Shown here piece after piece: positions 7,352 to 15,603 of a DNA stretch of 26,410 bases. Each line of letters begins with the position of its first letter. The stretch's first letter is position 1. The notes under the pieces are model-generated. The model made no database searches and was not told the origin of the DNA. It saw nothing but the letters and a program-made list of their open reading frames with translations. This DNA is from Rhodoferax sp. (lineage in GTDB: Bacteria > Pseudomonadota > Gammaproteobacteria > Burkholderiales > Burkholderiaceae_C): NCBI GenBank assembly GCA_028711355.1, contig JAQTSL010000008.1:1-26410 (forward strand), read 5' to 3'. The translations under genes and the position numbers were made by a program.

Positions 7352-8020
7352 TCAGCGTTTTCGCAATTGCCGAGCGTTTGACTGGCGGTCGCGCTTGAGT
7401 GCAAAGCTCAAGGCACTGGCAGAGCGATAGCCGACGTGCAGTGCGGTCGCGTCGAGCGACATGCCTTGGCGCAGCAAGCGCCGGGCAGCATCAAACCGGC
7501 GACCGCGAAGATAGTCTTGCGGTGTCTGGCCGATCAACTCCGTCAAGCGCGAATGAAAGCGCTGTGGACTCAGAAAAAAGAGTTGCCCCATGCGTGTGGT
7601 GCTCCAGGGCTCGTGCAGACGGGCATCGAGCGCATCGTTCAATTGCGCCAAATCGATGCCCCGGCGCAGCGCAATTTTTGGCGCCTCCAATACGTGCGAC
7701 AACAGCAAGTCAGCATCTGCCTGGTAGATCGCTTGGCGGCAAGCTGAAGTCACGGCAAAGCGCCGCACCTTGGTCAAGCCCGCCAGGTTCGACTGCTCAA
7801 TCACAAACATTTGTGTGTCAGGTGTGGTCATGAATCCATGCTCAACACCGGCCGGGATGACCATGCCGCATGAGGTGTCGGCAAACGCACAATGACCACC
7901 CAGCTCCAGCTCCATGCGCCCGCGCAAGGCAAACATGATTTGCACATAGTCATGCGTATGGCGAGCGTGTTCGCCGTTGTAGTAGCGAATGCCACTTGAG
8001 AGGTCGTCCATGCGAATCAT
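7352..8020 (-). CDS. AraC-family transcriptional regulator with N-terminal cupin
   Basis: The protein has 222 residues. The N-terminal half is a small cupin-like effector domain (HARHTHDYVQIMFALRG, then CGMVIPAGVEHGF). The C-terminal half has two helix-turn-helix motifs: FFLSPQRFHSRLTELIG with the typical QTPQDYLRGRRFDAARRLL, then ATALHVGYRSASALSFALKR. The second helix-turn-helix shows the AraC pattern GYRSASALSFAFKR with minor change. Its ATG overlaps the gluQRS stop in an ATGA, so it is translationally coupled. The downstream EamA transporter is a plausible target. The effector is unknown. Confidence 0.93.
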   Translation of the reverse strand: MIRMDDLSSGIRYYNGEHARHTHDYVQIMFALRGRMELELGGHCAFADTSCGMVIPAGVEHGFMTTPDTQMFVIEQSNLAGLTKVRRFAVTSACRQAIYQADADLLLSHVLEAPKIALRRGIDLAQLNDALDARLHEPWSTTRMGQLFFLSPQRFHSRLTELIGQTPQDYLRGRRFDAARRLLRQGMSLDATALHVGYRSASALSFALKRDRQSNARQLRKR

Positions 8021-8994
8021 GTTTGCTTCTTAACGACGCGCGAGACGTGAGCCCACTGCATCGTCCAAGCGGCTAGCGCGTCAGCCAGCGGGCCGAGTTG
8101 GTCTGATAATCCCAAAACGCGTGCGGCTTGGCGCAGTGCCGCCAGCGGCTGCGTGGTATCAATGGGTAGCGCGCCGGTTTGCTTGCTGAGCTTTTCACCG
8201 TGGGCATCCAACACCAGCGGCGTGTGCAAATAGTGCGGCGTTGGCAAGCCCAAGGTGCGCTGCAACAGGATCTGGCGCGGCGTGTTGTCGGCCAGGTCGG
8301 CACCCCGAACGATGTCTGTGATGCCCTGCGCGGCATCATCCACCACCACCGCCAATTGGTAAGCAAAACAGCCGTCGGCGCGCTTGAGCACAAAGTCGCC
8401 CACCTCTGCGGCAACGTCTTGCTGCTGCAAGCCCAGCCGTCGATCGGTCCAGTGCACCCACTCAGTGCCCGCAGCAGAGCTTTCAAATGCTGCTGTATCT
8501 ATAGCTTTCTGCGCTTGATTGATATGGGCTAGAGCCATTTTTTTCATACAACCTCCAACATCTGCCCGCCAGGCGAGCGCGGTTTTCCCCGGTAGCCCGC
8601 TGCGGCAGGTGCCGGGATAGACCAGCTCGCCATGCCGTGGTTTGCCCAGACCGCTGTGCGCCAGCGCGGCTTCAATGTCTTTGCGGCTACAGCCGCACGG
8701 GTAGGCCAGTTGGCGCTCCACCAACCCGTCAAGCGCCTGTTGGTAATGCGCCGTGCGCTGTGATTGGTAAAGCGGCGCAATGTCGGGGTGCAGGCCGCAG
8801 GCCGCCAACTGCTGCAAGATGAGGTGGTCCATGCCAGCCACACATCTTGGCTGGTCCACGTCTTCAATACGCACCAGCCACTGCCCGCCATGGGCTCGGG
8901 CGTCCAGCCAGCTTGCCAACGCCGCCACCAGCGAACCCGCGTGCAGTGGGCCGGTCGGTGACGGCGCAAACCGGCCAACGTAGCGCGCGCTCAT
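8017..8994 (-). CDS. gluQ: Glutamyl-Q tRNA(Asp) synthetase with an in-frame insertion
   Basis: GluQRS activates glutamate and attaches it to queuosine at position 34 of tRNA(Asp). This is a paralogue of the GluRS catalytic core without an anticodon-binding domain. The 325-residue protein shows RFAPSPTGPLHAGSL (HIGH-like HAGS at 18-21), RIEDVDQPR, zinc ligands C100 and C102, Y126 and C130 (YPGTC), WTDRRLGLQQQDV, the FVLKRADG segment and KLSKQ (268-272, KMSKS-like). Residues about 149-177, between the WRADV strand and WVHWTDRRLG, match nothing expected for the family and coincide with a dispersed repeat. This extra segment explains why the protein is longer than E. coli GluQRS (about 300). The FAD oxidoreductase is 36 bases upstream. 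The gene name is also written gluQRS. Confidence 0.95.
   Translation of the reverse strand: MSARYVGRFAPSPTGPLHAGSLVAALASWLDARAHGGQWLVRIEDVDQPRCVAGMDHLILQQLAACGLHPDIAPLYQSQRTAHYQQALDGLVERQLAYPCGCSRKDIEAALAHSGLGKPRHGELVYPGTCRSGLPGKTALAWRADVGGCMKKMALAHINQAQKAIDTAAFESSAAGTEWVHWTDRRLGLQQQDVAAEVGDFVLKRADGCFAYQLAVVVDDAAQGITDIVRGADLADNTPRQILLQRTLGLPTPHYLHTPLVLDAHGEKLSKQTGALPIDTTQPLAALRQAARVLGLSDQLGPLADALAAWTMQWAHVSRVVKKQT
8481..8547. repeat. Short dispersed repeat inserted in frame in gluQRS
   Basis: On the plus strand this stretch reads through CTATAGCTTTCTGCGCTTGA (8499-8518) to GGGCTAGAGCCATTTTTTTC. It is AT-richer than its surroundings. It resembles the ATAGCT...GCGCTTGAT...CTAGAGCCATTTTT palindromic elements that I recall as scattered in Comamonadaceae genomes. 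It encodes residues 150-172 of GluQRS (starting MKKMALAHINQAQKAID) without a stop or shift. No second copy is in this window, so the family assignment is from memory. The borders are approximate. Confidence 0.6.
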
Positions 8995-9030
8995 GGCCCC
9001 CGCTCGCTCCCGCCAATACCGGTCCGGCGT

Positions 9031-10086
9031 TCAAGCCACAGCCAGCGCCAGCTCCAGGCCCGACACAAAGGCGTCTTCGATGCGGTGACCCAGGCACCAG
9101 TCGCCACAGACGCCCAGCCCGGTCTTGGCGTCCCACAAATGGCTTTGGCCCAGCGGCACCAGTGTTTTGGCGTACAACCAGCGCTGGCTGTCAACCAAGG
9201 CCGGTTCGGCGCGGATGCCGGTGACTTCGGCAAAAGCCTTGATCAGCTTGGCCTCAGCCCGTGCCGCGTCGTCGTGCAGATGCTCTTGCGACCAGGCCGG
9301 GCTGGCTTGCACGGTCCAGCGCTCGACCGCGCTGCGCCCGGGCTTGCTCGATTCGCGCGCCAGCCAGGCAATACGGTGGTGCGTGCTGAGTGCGGCGTTC
9401 CACTGCGGTCCCAGCGTGGTCAGACCGGGCTGCACCGCTTGCGGAAACGCCAGCATCAGTGCCCAGCAGGGGGCCACCTGCACCGCATCGATTTTTTGGC
9501 ACCAGGGTGCTGCCAACTTTGAATTTTGTAGCAAGGTACGCGCTTGCGCATGGGGGATGGCCAGCAAAACATGGTCAAAGCCTGAGAACACATGTTGCGC
9601 GCCGTCCAGTGCTTCAGAGTGCAATTGCCATTGCCGTGCGTTGAGCGCGTCGCGCTCGACCCGCGTGACCCGGCTTTGCAGTTGCACCTGGTCGGCCTGC
9701 ACCAGCGGTTGCGCCCAGCCTGCCACCAGTGACTTCATGCCTGGCGTGGCCACCCAGTGCGACTCGTGCGTGGGCAGGCTCGCGGCTGCCACGCGCCCCA
9801 ACTCGTCGAGTACCTGCACGGTATTGGCGCTCCAGCGCTTGATCAGTTGTGGCATGGTTTGCAGCGCCAGCAAAAAGCGCGGATCGCGTGCGGTGAAGTA
9901 CTGCGCACCGTGGTCGAACGAGCCAAAGGCGCTGTCGCGCGTGGCCATGCGTCCGCCCAGCCCGCGGCTCTTTTCAAACACCGTTACCTGGTGACCCGCC
10001 CGCTGCAAGGTGCGCGCACACGCTATACCAGCTATGCCGGCACCGACGATGGCAATGTGTTTGGGGGAGCGGGGGACTGCGCGCAT
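9031..10086 (-). CDS. FAD/NAD(P)-binding amine-oxidase-like oxidoreductase (renalase-like)
   Basis: The protein has 351 residues. The start is the ATG at 10086 because AGGAG lies eight bases upstream; the frame is open to 10188 without better support. The dinucleotide-binding motif GAGIAG is at 15-20, followed by Glu38 at the end of beta-2 and SRGLGGRMATR (40-50), a flavin-family signature. SFDHGAQYFTARD follows. The C-terminus contains GLGVCGDWCLGHRIEDAF, which would close over the FAD. This matches the bacterial COG3380-type family distantly related to renalase and protoporphyrinogen oxidase. The substrate is unknown. It sits 32 bases after lysR and 36 bases before gluQRS, all on one strand. 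Confidence 0.87.
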   Translation of the reverse strand: MRAVPRSPKHIAIVGAGIAGIACARTLQRAGHQVTVFEKSRGLGGRMATRDSAFGSFDHGAQYFTARDPRFLLALQTMPQLIKRWSANTVQVLDELGRVAAASLPTHESHWVATPGMKSLVAGWAQPLVQADQVQLQSRVTRVERDALNARQWQLHSEALDGAQHVFSGFDHVLLAIPHAQARTLLQNSKLAAPWCQKIDAVQVAPCWALMLAFPQAVQPGLTTLGPQWNAALSTHHRIAWLARESSKPGRSAVERWTVQASPAWSQEHLHDDAARAEAKLIKAFAEVTGIRAEPALVDSQRWLYAKTLVPLGQSHLWDAKTGLGVCGDWCLGHRIEDAFVSGLELALAVA

Positions 10087-10118
10087 TGAGGTTTCTCCTA
10101 AAGGTTTATGCACCGACT

Positions 10119-11057
10119 TTACACGCCCCGGTGTCGTTGCAGCAGCGCGCCGCGCGTGGTTGGCGACTTCAGCGCGTCCAGCCACCACTGTAGCGCCTTG
10201 GCCGGCTTGGTCCGCCCGGCCTGGTGCCAGGCGTAGCTGACCCGCACGCGCCGCTCTGCACCGGTGGTGGCTTTGACCACCAGACGCCCGGTGTCGATGT
10301 AAGGCTGTGCCATGCTTGCGGGCAGCGAGCCACAGCCCAGCCCGCGCAGGTGTGCATCAAGCTTGGCCTGCATGCTGGCCACGGTAAATACGTCTTGCCC
10401 ACCGAGCAGACCGATGGTGACGCCGCGCCCACGGCTGACGCTGTCGGCCACGGCCACTGCGCGGTGCTGGCGCATCAATTCATCACTCAAGGGCTCGGGC
10501 GCTCTGGCCAGCGGATGGTGCGGTGCCACCGCGTACAAAAAGCGCACCTCGCCCAATGGGGCGCTGTGCAGGATGCTGGTGGCCACCAGGTCGGCCACGC
10601 CCAGCGCCAGGTCGGCTTGGCCACTGGTGAGTGCCTCCAGCGTGCCTGAAAGCGTCTCGTCGCGCAGGCGGATGCGCGTGGGAGCGCCCTGCGCAAAGAA
10701 CTGCTCGCACAGTTCCATGACGGTGGCCTTGGCGATGATGCTGTCCACTGCAATAGTGAGCTGCGGCTCCCAGCCGGTGGCCACACGCTTGACGCGGTTG
10801 GCAGTGGCATCAATGTCGTCGAGCAGGCGTGCGCCTTCTTTGAGCAACTCGGCACCGGCCTCGGTCGGGCGAGCACGGCGTGCGCTGCGGTCGAACAGCA
10901 GCACGTCCAGTGCGTCTTCCATTTGGCGCACCCGGTAAGTGAGTGCGCTGGGCACCATGCCCAGCGCGCGGGCGGCCGCGGCCAGGCTACCGGTGCGGGC
11001 GATGGTTTGCAGCATGGCGAGTGCGTCGGGGGTCAGTACGTTGCGGGGAGTTTGCAT
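10119..11057 (-). CDS. LysR-family transcriptional regulator
   Basis: The protein has 312 residues. The N-terminal winged helix-turn-helix is clear: LAMLQTIARTGSLAAAARAL, VPSALTYRVRQMEDAL and LLFDRSARRARPTEAGAELL. A type-2 periplasmic-binding-fold effector domain follows (LTIAVDSII, then DLALGVADL). It is divergent from pirin with a 115-base shared upstream region full of dyads, the standard layout for a LysR regulator and its target. E. coli YhaJ is a similar LysR protein near a pirin gene (yhaK), so a role in pirin/quinone-related stress response is plausible but inferred. The ATG touches the left arm of the outer dyad, which suggests autorepression. Confidence 0.95.
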   Translation of the reverse strand: MQTPRNVLTPDALAMLQTIARTGSLAAAARALGMVPSALTYRVRQMEDALDVLLFDRSARRARPTEAGAELLKEGARLLDDIDATANRVKRVATGWEPQLTIAVDSIIAKATVMELCEQFFAQGAPTRIRLRDETLSGTLEALTSGQADLALGVADLVATSILHSAPLGEVRFLYAVAPHHPLARAPEPLSDELMRQHRAVAVADSVSRGRGVTIGLLGGQDVFTVASMQAKLDAHLRGLGCGSLPASMAQPYIDTGRLVVKATTGAERRVRVSYAWHQAGRTKPAKALQWWLDALKSPTTRGALLQRHRGV

Positions 11058-11102
11058 TTTGATGGCGTAGATCGTTCGAAACGTTTGAATGATGCCATCA
11101 AA
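11058..11102. promoter_or_regulatory. Nested dyad operator between lysR and pirin
   Basis: The outer inverted repeat TTTGATGGC (11058-11066) pairs with GCCATCAAA (11094-11102), 9 of 9 bases. Inside it, ATCGTTCGAA (11071-11080) and TTTGAATGAT (11084-11093) form a second dyad with two mismatches around ACG. The inner dyad contains a T-N11-A LysR box, TCGAAACGTTTGA (11076-11088). The site begins at the base next to the lysR start codon and lies 70 bases before the pirin ATG. The rest of the gap (11103-11172) shows no strong promoter boxes. Confidence 0.72.
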
Positions 11103-11172
11103 AGCGTTGCCTCTGCAGGTACCACCCGACCGGTAAAGTCAAGCCAATCAATACGCACCACGTCAGTCCACC

Positions 11173-11874
11173 ATGATCACCCTCAGACCATCGCCAGAAC
11201 GCGGCTATGCCGACCACGGCTGGCTCAAGTCGTACCACAGCTTCTCATTTGCCGGTTACTACGATCCGCAGCACATGGGCTGGGGCAATTTGCGCGTGAT
11301 CAACGAAGACTGGATCGCGCCCGGCATGGGCTTTGGCACGCACGGCCATCGCGACATGGAAATCGTTACCTATGTGCTCTCGGGCGACCTGGCGCACCAG
11401 GACAGCATGGGCAATGTAGCGTCAATCTTGCCGGGCGAGGTGCAGCGCATGAGTGCAGGCACCGGCGTGCAACACAGTGAGTTTAATCACGCACCCAACG
11501 ACACCACGCACTTGTTACAGATCTGGCTAGAGCCTGACGTGCATGGCGTGGTGCCCAGCTACGAGCAAAAGACGTTTGATGCTGTGGCCAAGCAGGGACG
11601 TTTGTGCCTGCTGGCTTCGCCCGACGGTGCGCAAGGCTCGGTACACATCCACGCCAATGTCCGCCTGTATGCAGGGCTATTGAATGCAGAGCAAACGGCG
11701 GCCCTCGCGCTGGCCGCCGAGCGCAAGGCGTATGTGCATCTGGTGCGCGGTGACTTGCGCGTGAACGGCCTGGCTTTGCACACCGGCGATGCGGCGCTGC
11801 TGGCCGACGAGAGATCATTGGCGCTGACCGAAGCACAAGACGCCGAGGTGCTGGTGTTTGATTTGGCTGCCTGA
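11173..11874 (+). CDS. Pirin family protein
   Basis: The protein has 233 residues and is a bicupin. The N-terminal cupin has the motifs HGWLKSYHSFSFAGYYDP and THGHRDMEIVTYVLSG. The four metal ligands are present as H57, H59, H101 and E103, the same numbers as in E. coli YhhW, which has quercetin 2,3-dioxygenase activity. SAGTGVQHSEFN surrounds the last two. The C-terminal cupin is degenerate, as is normal for the family. It is controlled presumably by the divergent LysR and followed on the same strand, 144 bases later, by a WrbA-like flavoprotein. Whether it acts as an enzyme or a regulatory partner is unknown. Confidence 0.95.
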   Translation: MITLRPSPERGYADHGWLKSYHSFSFAGYYDPQHMGWGNLRVINEDWIAPGMGFGTHGHRDMEIVTYVLSGDLAHQDSMGNVASILPGEVQRMSAGTGVQHSEFNHAPNDTTHLLQIWLEPDVHGVVPSYEQKTFDAVAKQGRLCLLASPDGAQGSVHIHANVRLYAGLLNAEQTAALALAAERKAYVHLVRGDLRVNGLALHTGDAALLADERSLALTEAQDAEVLVFDLAA

Positions 11875-11894
11875 CGATGCCAGTGCATGGATTC

Positions 11895-11948
11895 CGGATC
11901 AAGTCCGCAATGACAGCCCCGCTTGTCATTGCGGGCTTGACCCGCAAT
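11895..11948. repeat. REP-like palindromes after pirin; possible terminator
   Basis: Bases 11895-11917 repeat 1667-1689 with one mismatch. An inverted partner follows: GCAATGACA (11907-11915) against TGTCATTGC (11924-11932). A strong hairpin is formed by ATTGCGGG/CCCGCAAT (11928-11935 and 11941-11948). A T-rich stretch begins a few bases later (TTTTTG near 11956), so the element may also end pirin transcription. The T-rich stretch up to 12008 (GTTTTTTTAATTTTTT) probably belongs to the leader of the next gene. Confidence 0.7.
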
Positions 11949-12018
11949 CCAGTGATTTTTGAATCGAATCAGTTTTGTATTTTTCAGTTGTTTTTTTAAT
12001 TTTTTAAGGAGTTACCTC

Positions 12019-12573
12019 ATGGCAAAAGTTGCTGTTGTTTTTCATTCTGGCTACGGCCATACGTTGCGCATGGCGCAGTCTGTCGCCGAAGGCGCCGGCG
12101 CAGAACTGGTGCCGATTGACGCCGAAGGCAATCTGTCCGACGCAGGCTGGGCCACTTTGGGCGCAGCAGATGCCATCATCATGGGCAGCCCCACCTATAT
12201 GGGCAGCGTGAGCTGGCAGTTCAAGAAATTTGCCGACGCCTCCAGCAAGCCCTGGTACGGTCAGGCCTGGAAAGACAAGGTGTTTGCCGGCTTTACCAAC
12301 AGCGCCACCATGAACGGCGACAAGCACAGCACGCTGCATTACCTGTTTACCCTGGCCATGCAGCACAGCGGCATTTGGGTGGGCACTGGCATGATGCCCA
12401 GCAACGCCAAAGCGGCAACGCGCAACGACGTCAATTACGTGGGCTCGTCGGCAGGCGCCATGGCGCAAACGCCGTCAGATGCGTCCCCGGCCGAAATGTT
12501 GCCGGGTGACCTGGAGACGGCGCGCCAGTTTGGCAAGCGTGTGGCCGATATCGCCGCCCAATTCAAAGGCTGA
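12019..12573 (+). CDS. Flavodoxin-fold NAD(P)H:quinone oxidoreductase (WrbA-like)
   Basis: The protein has 184 residues. The ATG at 12019 has AAGGAG six bases upstream; the frame is open 20 codons further back through a T-rich leader that is unlikely to be coding. The FMN phosphate loop is HSGYGHTLRMA (9-19). IIMGSPTYMGSVSWQFKKF (54-72) is the second FMN-contacting loop of the flavodoxin/WrbA fold. GFTNSATMNGDKHSTL corresponds to the third loop. Family members reduce quinones by two electrons, avoiding semiquinone radicals. Position after pirin suggests a shared quinone or oxidative stress role, an inference from context. Confidence 0.88.
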   Translation: MAKVAVVFHSGYGHTLRMAQSVAEGAGAELVPIDAEGNLSDAGWATLGAADAIIMGSPTYMGSVSWQFKKFADASSKPWYGQAWKDKVFAGFTNSATMNGDKHSTLHYLFTLAMQHSGIWVGTGMMPSNAKAATRNDVNYVGSSAGAMAQTPSDASPAEMLPGDLETARQFGKRVADIAAQFKG

Positions 12574-12625
12574 GCTCGGCAATTTGATTGGCTGGGTCGG
12601 TTCGGCCCAGGTGGGGGCAAAATCC

Positions 12626-12654
12626 GGGTCTGATCAGACCTAGAACTAGACCCC
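12626..12654 (+). promoter_or_regulatory. Perfect palindrome directly before the TonB-receptor start
   Basis: GGTCTGATCAGACC (12627-12640) is a perfect 14-bp palindrome. GGGTCT (12626-12631) can alternatively pair with AGACCC (12648-12653), which touches the ATG at 12655. No Shine-Dalgarno sequence is visible here. It could be an operator, or a leader RNA with two competing folds that bury the start. GGTCTGA is also the stem sequence of the tandem arrays, so a deleted remnant of that element is possible. The rest of the gap 12574-12625 shows nothing clear. Confidence 0.45.
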
Positions 12655-14643
12655 ATGAAACCCTCGTTGAACGCTACCCGTCGCGCTAGCACGGGTTACC
12701 AAGCTGGCGCACTCGCGCTGGGCTTGGTATTTTTTTGCCCGTGGGTTGGCGCGCAAGTGACGCCCACCGTTTCAGAGAAAGATTACCTCGCTGAGGTGCC
12801 CATTGTGCTGAGCGTTTCACGCCTGCCGCAGCGGCTCGATGAAACGCCGGGTGCCATGACCCTGATCGACCGCGATTTCATCCTGAGGTCGGGCGCACGC
12901 GACGTGGTCGATGTGTTGCGCCTGGTACCCGGCTTTCAAACCAGCAACGCGTTTGAGTCAGACGCGCCGCAAGCCAATTACCACGGCTCTTTTGGTGTCT
13001 ATTCAGCGCGTATTCAAGTGCTGATCGATGGCCGGTCGGTTTATTCAACCTATTTGTTTGGCAGTGTGGCACCGGGCCTGATGTCGGTGGCGCTGGACGA
13101 CATCGAACGCATTGAGGTGTTTCGTGGCTCCAACTCGGCCGCTTACGGTGCACGAGCCATGTTGGGTGTGGTCAATATCGTGACGCGCAGTGCATCAGAT
13201 TCCCGCGGGATTCGCGTTGGCATCAATCATGGCGAAAACGGTATTCAGGACGCGCAAATGAGCCTTGGATGGGGCGCCTTGGGCGCCGCAATGCGCCTGA
13301 GTGTCGATCAGCGTAGTGACGATAGCTTGACCGGCTCCAACGGTCATAACCGGGTGCAGCGTGCCAACTTCAAGGCCGAGTTGCCGGTCGCGGCGGATAC
13401 GCAGTTGGAACTGCGCACCGGATGGATGCAAGTAGCTGTCGGAAGAGGCTTTGCTACCAATTTCAACGCGCCACTGCGCGAGACTGGATACAACTCACAG
13501 TTTTTGCAGCTTGACTGGAAAAAGACAGTTAACAGCAATCAGGATATTTCCCTGGGCTTTGCGCACATGCGGGAGTCGTTTGTGGATCTGGCGCCGTACG
13601 CGTTGGCACCGGTGGATTTGGACTACAGCGGAGTTGCTAGCAACGATTCGTTGAAATTCGAAGCGATGCGCCGTCTGAGTTCTGATCTGCGCTATGTCTG
13701 GGGCGCTGAGTGGCGCCGCGAGTCGGTGACGTCGCGGCCGATTTATAACACTCCTGACGCGATCATCACCGACTTCACGCGCCTGTTCACCAACGTCGAA
13801 TGGCACCTGACTCGGGATGTTTTGTTGAATGCGGGTGGTATGGTGGAACGCAGCAGCGCCAGTGCCTCAAGTTTGGCCCCACGGCTGATGGTGAACTGGA
13901 ACGCTGCCCCTGGACATACCTTGCGCGCCGGTGTCGCCCGGGCGTTTCGGCCACCCAGTGTTTTTGAAAAGCAGGGTGACATTCGCTATAGCGCGGCCGG
14001 TCAACTTTTGCTGGTCACCACGCTGGCGCGCGGCCAGGTGCAGGCTGAGTCAGTGCTGACGCGGGAACTGGGTTATCTCGCCGAACTGGGTTGGCTGCAT
14101 TCACAACTCGATGTGCGGGTCTATGACGAAGCGATGAGTGGTTTCATACAAAGCCAGACCTATGCCTTGCCCGTCGGCAGTTCACTGTTGCCGTCAAACC
14201 CGCGAGATTATTTCAACGGCGACAGCTTTTCGATTCGGGGGGTAGAGCTCCAGTGGCAGGCACGTCCGTGGCAAGGGGCCCGGCTTGGCCTGACTTTTGA
14301 AAAAAGCCGGATTGTTGAGGCCGCGCCGTTGCTGTTTGATCCGGACCTGTTGGCCGCTGTGCCGCGCAGTGCTTACACCGTTTCATGGTTGCAACAATTG
14401 CCTGACGGCTGGCACTTTGCGGTGAACCAACGCTATCTGGAGGCGGTCACCTTGCCGTCAACTGGCAATTGGCGCGGCTCCTTGTCACGCACCGATTTGC
14501 GTTTGGCCAAGTCGGCTCGATGGGGCGCCTATCGTGGTGAGATCGCGTTGACCGTGCAAAACGCCGGCGGCGCCTTGTTGGACTATGGAAAAAATTTTTC
14601 CTTTCCAAAACAGGCTTTTATGACCTTGCGGTTGCAACACTGA
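12655..14643 (+). CDS. TonB-dependent outer-membrane receptor
   Basis: The protein has 662 residues. The N-terminal signal peptide has a hydrophobic core ALALGLVFFCPWVG and probable cleavage near residue 34 (VGA-Q). The plug domain follows (about 45-190): VLSVSRLPQRLDETPGAMTL, RDVVDVLRLVPGFQ, VLIDGRSVYS, then DIERIEVFRGSNSAAYGARA and VVNIVTR, all characteristic. The remainder is a beta-barrel with alternating aromatic strands, including a VARAFRPPSVFE segment. The C-terminus ends LRLQH rather than in an aromatic residue. TonB energises uptake by this family. Here the gene is followed nine bases later by a periplasmic binding protein and then a sensor kinase, so a signal-delivery role is likely. 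The ligand is unknown. Confidence 0.95.
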   Translation: MKPSLNATRRASTGYQAGALALGLVFFCPWVGAQVTPTVSEKDYLAEVPIVLSVSRLPQRLDETPGAMTLIDRDFILRSGARDVVDVLRLVPGFQTSNAFESDAPQANYHGSFGVYSARIQVLIDGRSVYSTYLFGSVAPGLMSVALDDIERIEVFRGSNSAAYGARAMLGVVNIVTRSASDSRGIRVGINHGENGIQDAQMSLGWGALGAAMRLSVDQRSDDSLTGSNGHNRVQRANFKAELPVAADTQLELRTGWMQVAVGRGFATNFNAPLRETGYNSQFLQLDWKKTVNSNQDISLGFAHMRESFVDLAPYALAPVDLDYSGVASNDSLKFEAMRRLSSDLRYVWGAEWRRESVTSRPIYNTPDAIITDFTRLFTNVEWHLTRDVLLNAGGMVERSSASASSLAPRLMVNWNAAPGHTLRAGVARAFRPPSVFEKQGDIRYSAAGQLLLVTTLARGQVQAESVLTRELGYLAELGWLHSQLDVRVYDEAMSGFIQSQTYALPVGSSLLPSNPRDYFNGDSFSIRGVELQWQARPWQGARLGLTFEKSRIVEAAPLLFDPDLLAAVPRSAYTVSWLQQLPDGWHFAVNQRYLEAVTLPSTGNWRGSLSRTDLRLAKSARWGAYRGEIALTVQNAGGALLDYGKNFSFPKQAFMTLRLQH

Positions 14644-14652
14644 GCAGGCCCG

Positions 14653-15603
14653 ATGCAGCGATTCCTGCGACACCTGATGGCCTGCTGTTGGCTGGGTTTT
14701 GCGCTGGCGCCGTTGGCACAGCCGGTGTCGCCGCAGGTGGCGGTTATCAGCAGCGACGCCTCGGCAGCCTATGCGCAGGCCAACCAGGCTCTGGTCGATG
14801 CACTGGAGCGCGGCGGTTTGCCAAAATCCGCGGTAGAGCTGATCTCGCCAGAGAATCTGGACCGACGCATCAAAGATGGCACGCTGGCCTCGGCCCGCCT
14901 TTTTGTGGGTGTTGGCGCTCGGGCGACGCAAGCGTTATTGTCAGCAGACGTTAGCGCGCCGGTACTCAGTGTGCTGATTCCCCGTCGAAGTTTTGAGCAA
15001 TTGTTGCAGTCCAGCGGACGTAAAACGTCGGCGCAGTTGAGCGCGCTTTATTTGGACCAGCCGTTACAACGTCAATTGGCGCTGGTCCACTTGGCGCTGC
15101 CGCATGCCAGGCAGGTGGGCGTGTTGTTTGGACCGGATTCTGTTGCCAAATTTCCAGAGTTGAGTGCCTTGGTGCAAGAGCAAGGCATGCTTCTTCGGTA
15201 TGCGAAAGTGACCGATGATCAAGCGCTGTTTTCGGCGCTCAGCGAGGTGCTCGATGGCAGCGATGTCTTGCTGGCGTTGGCCGACCCCCTGGTGTTCAAC
15301 AGCAGCAGCGTCCAGAATATCTTGTTGTCAAGTTTTCGGGCACGCGTACCGATGGTGGCGTTTTCGCCAGCCTATGCCCGTGCGGGTGCCGTTCTTTCGC
15401 TGTACTCAAGTCCGTCGCAGGCCGGCGTCCAGGCGGCAGATGAGGTTTTGACTGCGTTGCGCAACGGCCGCTTGCCAGCGCTGCCGGTTGAACCCAATGA
15501 TTTTCAGGTGGACGTCAACACCCAAGTGGCCCGCGCCCTTGGTTTGACGCTCGATGGCGAGACGCTGCGGATGGCGCTGCGGCGGCAGGAGCGTTTGCCA
15601 TGA
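14653..15603 (+). CDS. Periplasmic substrate-binding protein, ABC_sub_bind-like, without transporter partners
   Basis: The protein has 316 residues. A signal peptide (about 1-22, WLGFALAPLAQ) precedes a two-lobed periplasmic-binding fold: QVAVISSDASAAYAQAN, LFVGVGARATQALL, VLSVLIPRRSFEQLL, RQVGVLFGPDS, DVLLALADPLVFN, then RVPMVAFSPAYARAGAVLSLYS. This is the pattern of the ABC_sub_bind (PF04392) family. No lipobox is convincing and no permease or ATPase gene is near. It starts nine bases after the receptor gene and overlaps the kinase start in an ATGA, so the three are probably co-translated. It likely binds what the receptor admits and presents it to the kinase periplasmic domain. Confidence 0.85.
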   Translation: MQRFLRHLMACCWLGFALAPLAQPVSPQVAVISSDASAAYAQANQALVDALERGGLPKSAVELISPENLDRRIKDGTLASARLFVGVGARATQALLSADVSAPVLSVLIPRRSFEQLLQSSGRKTSAQLSALYLDQPLQRQLALVHLALPHARQVGVLFGPDSVAKFPELSALVQEQGMLLRYAKVTDDQALFSALSEVLDGSDVLLALADPLVFNSSSVQNILLSSFRARVPMVAFSPAYARAGAVLSLYSSPSQAGVQAADEVLTALRNGRLPALPVEPNDFQVDVNTQVARALGLTLDGETLRMALRRQERLP

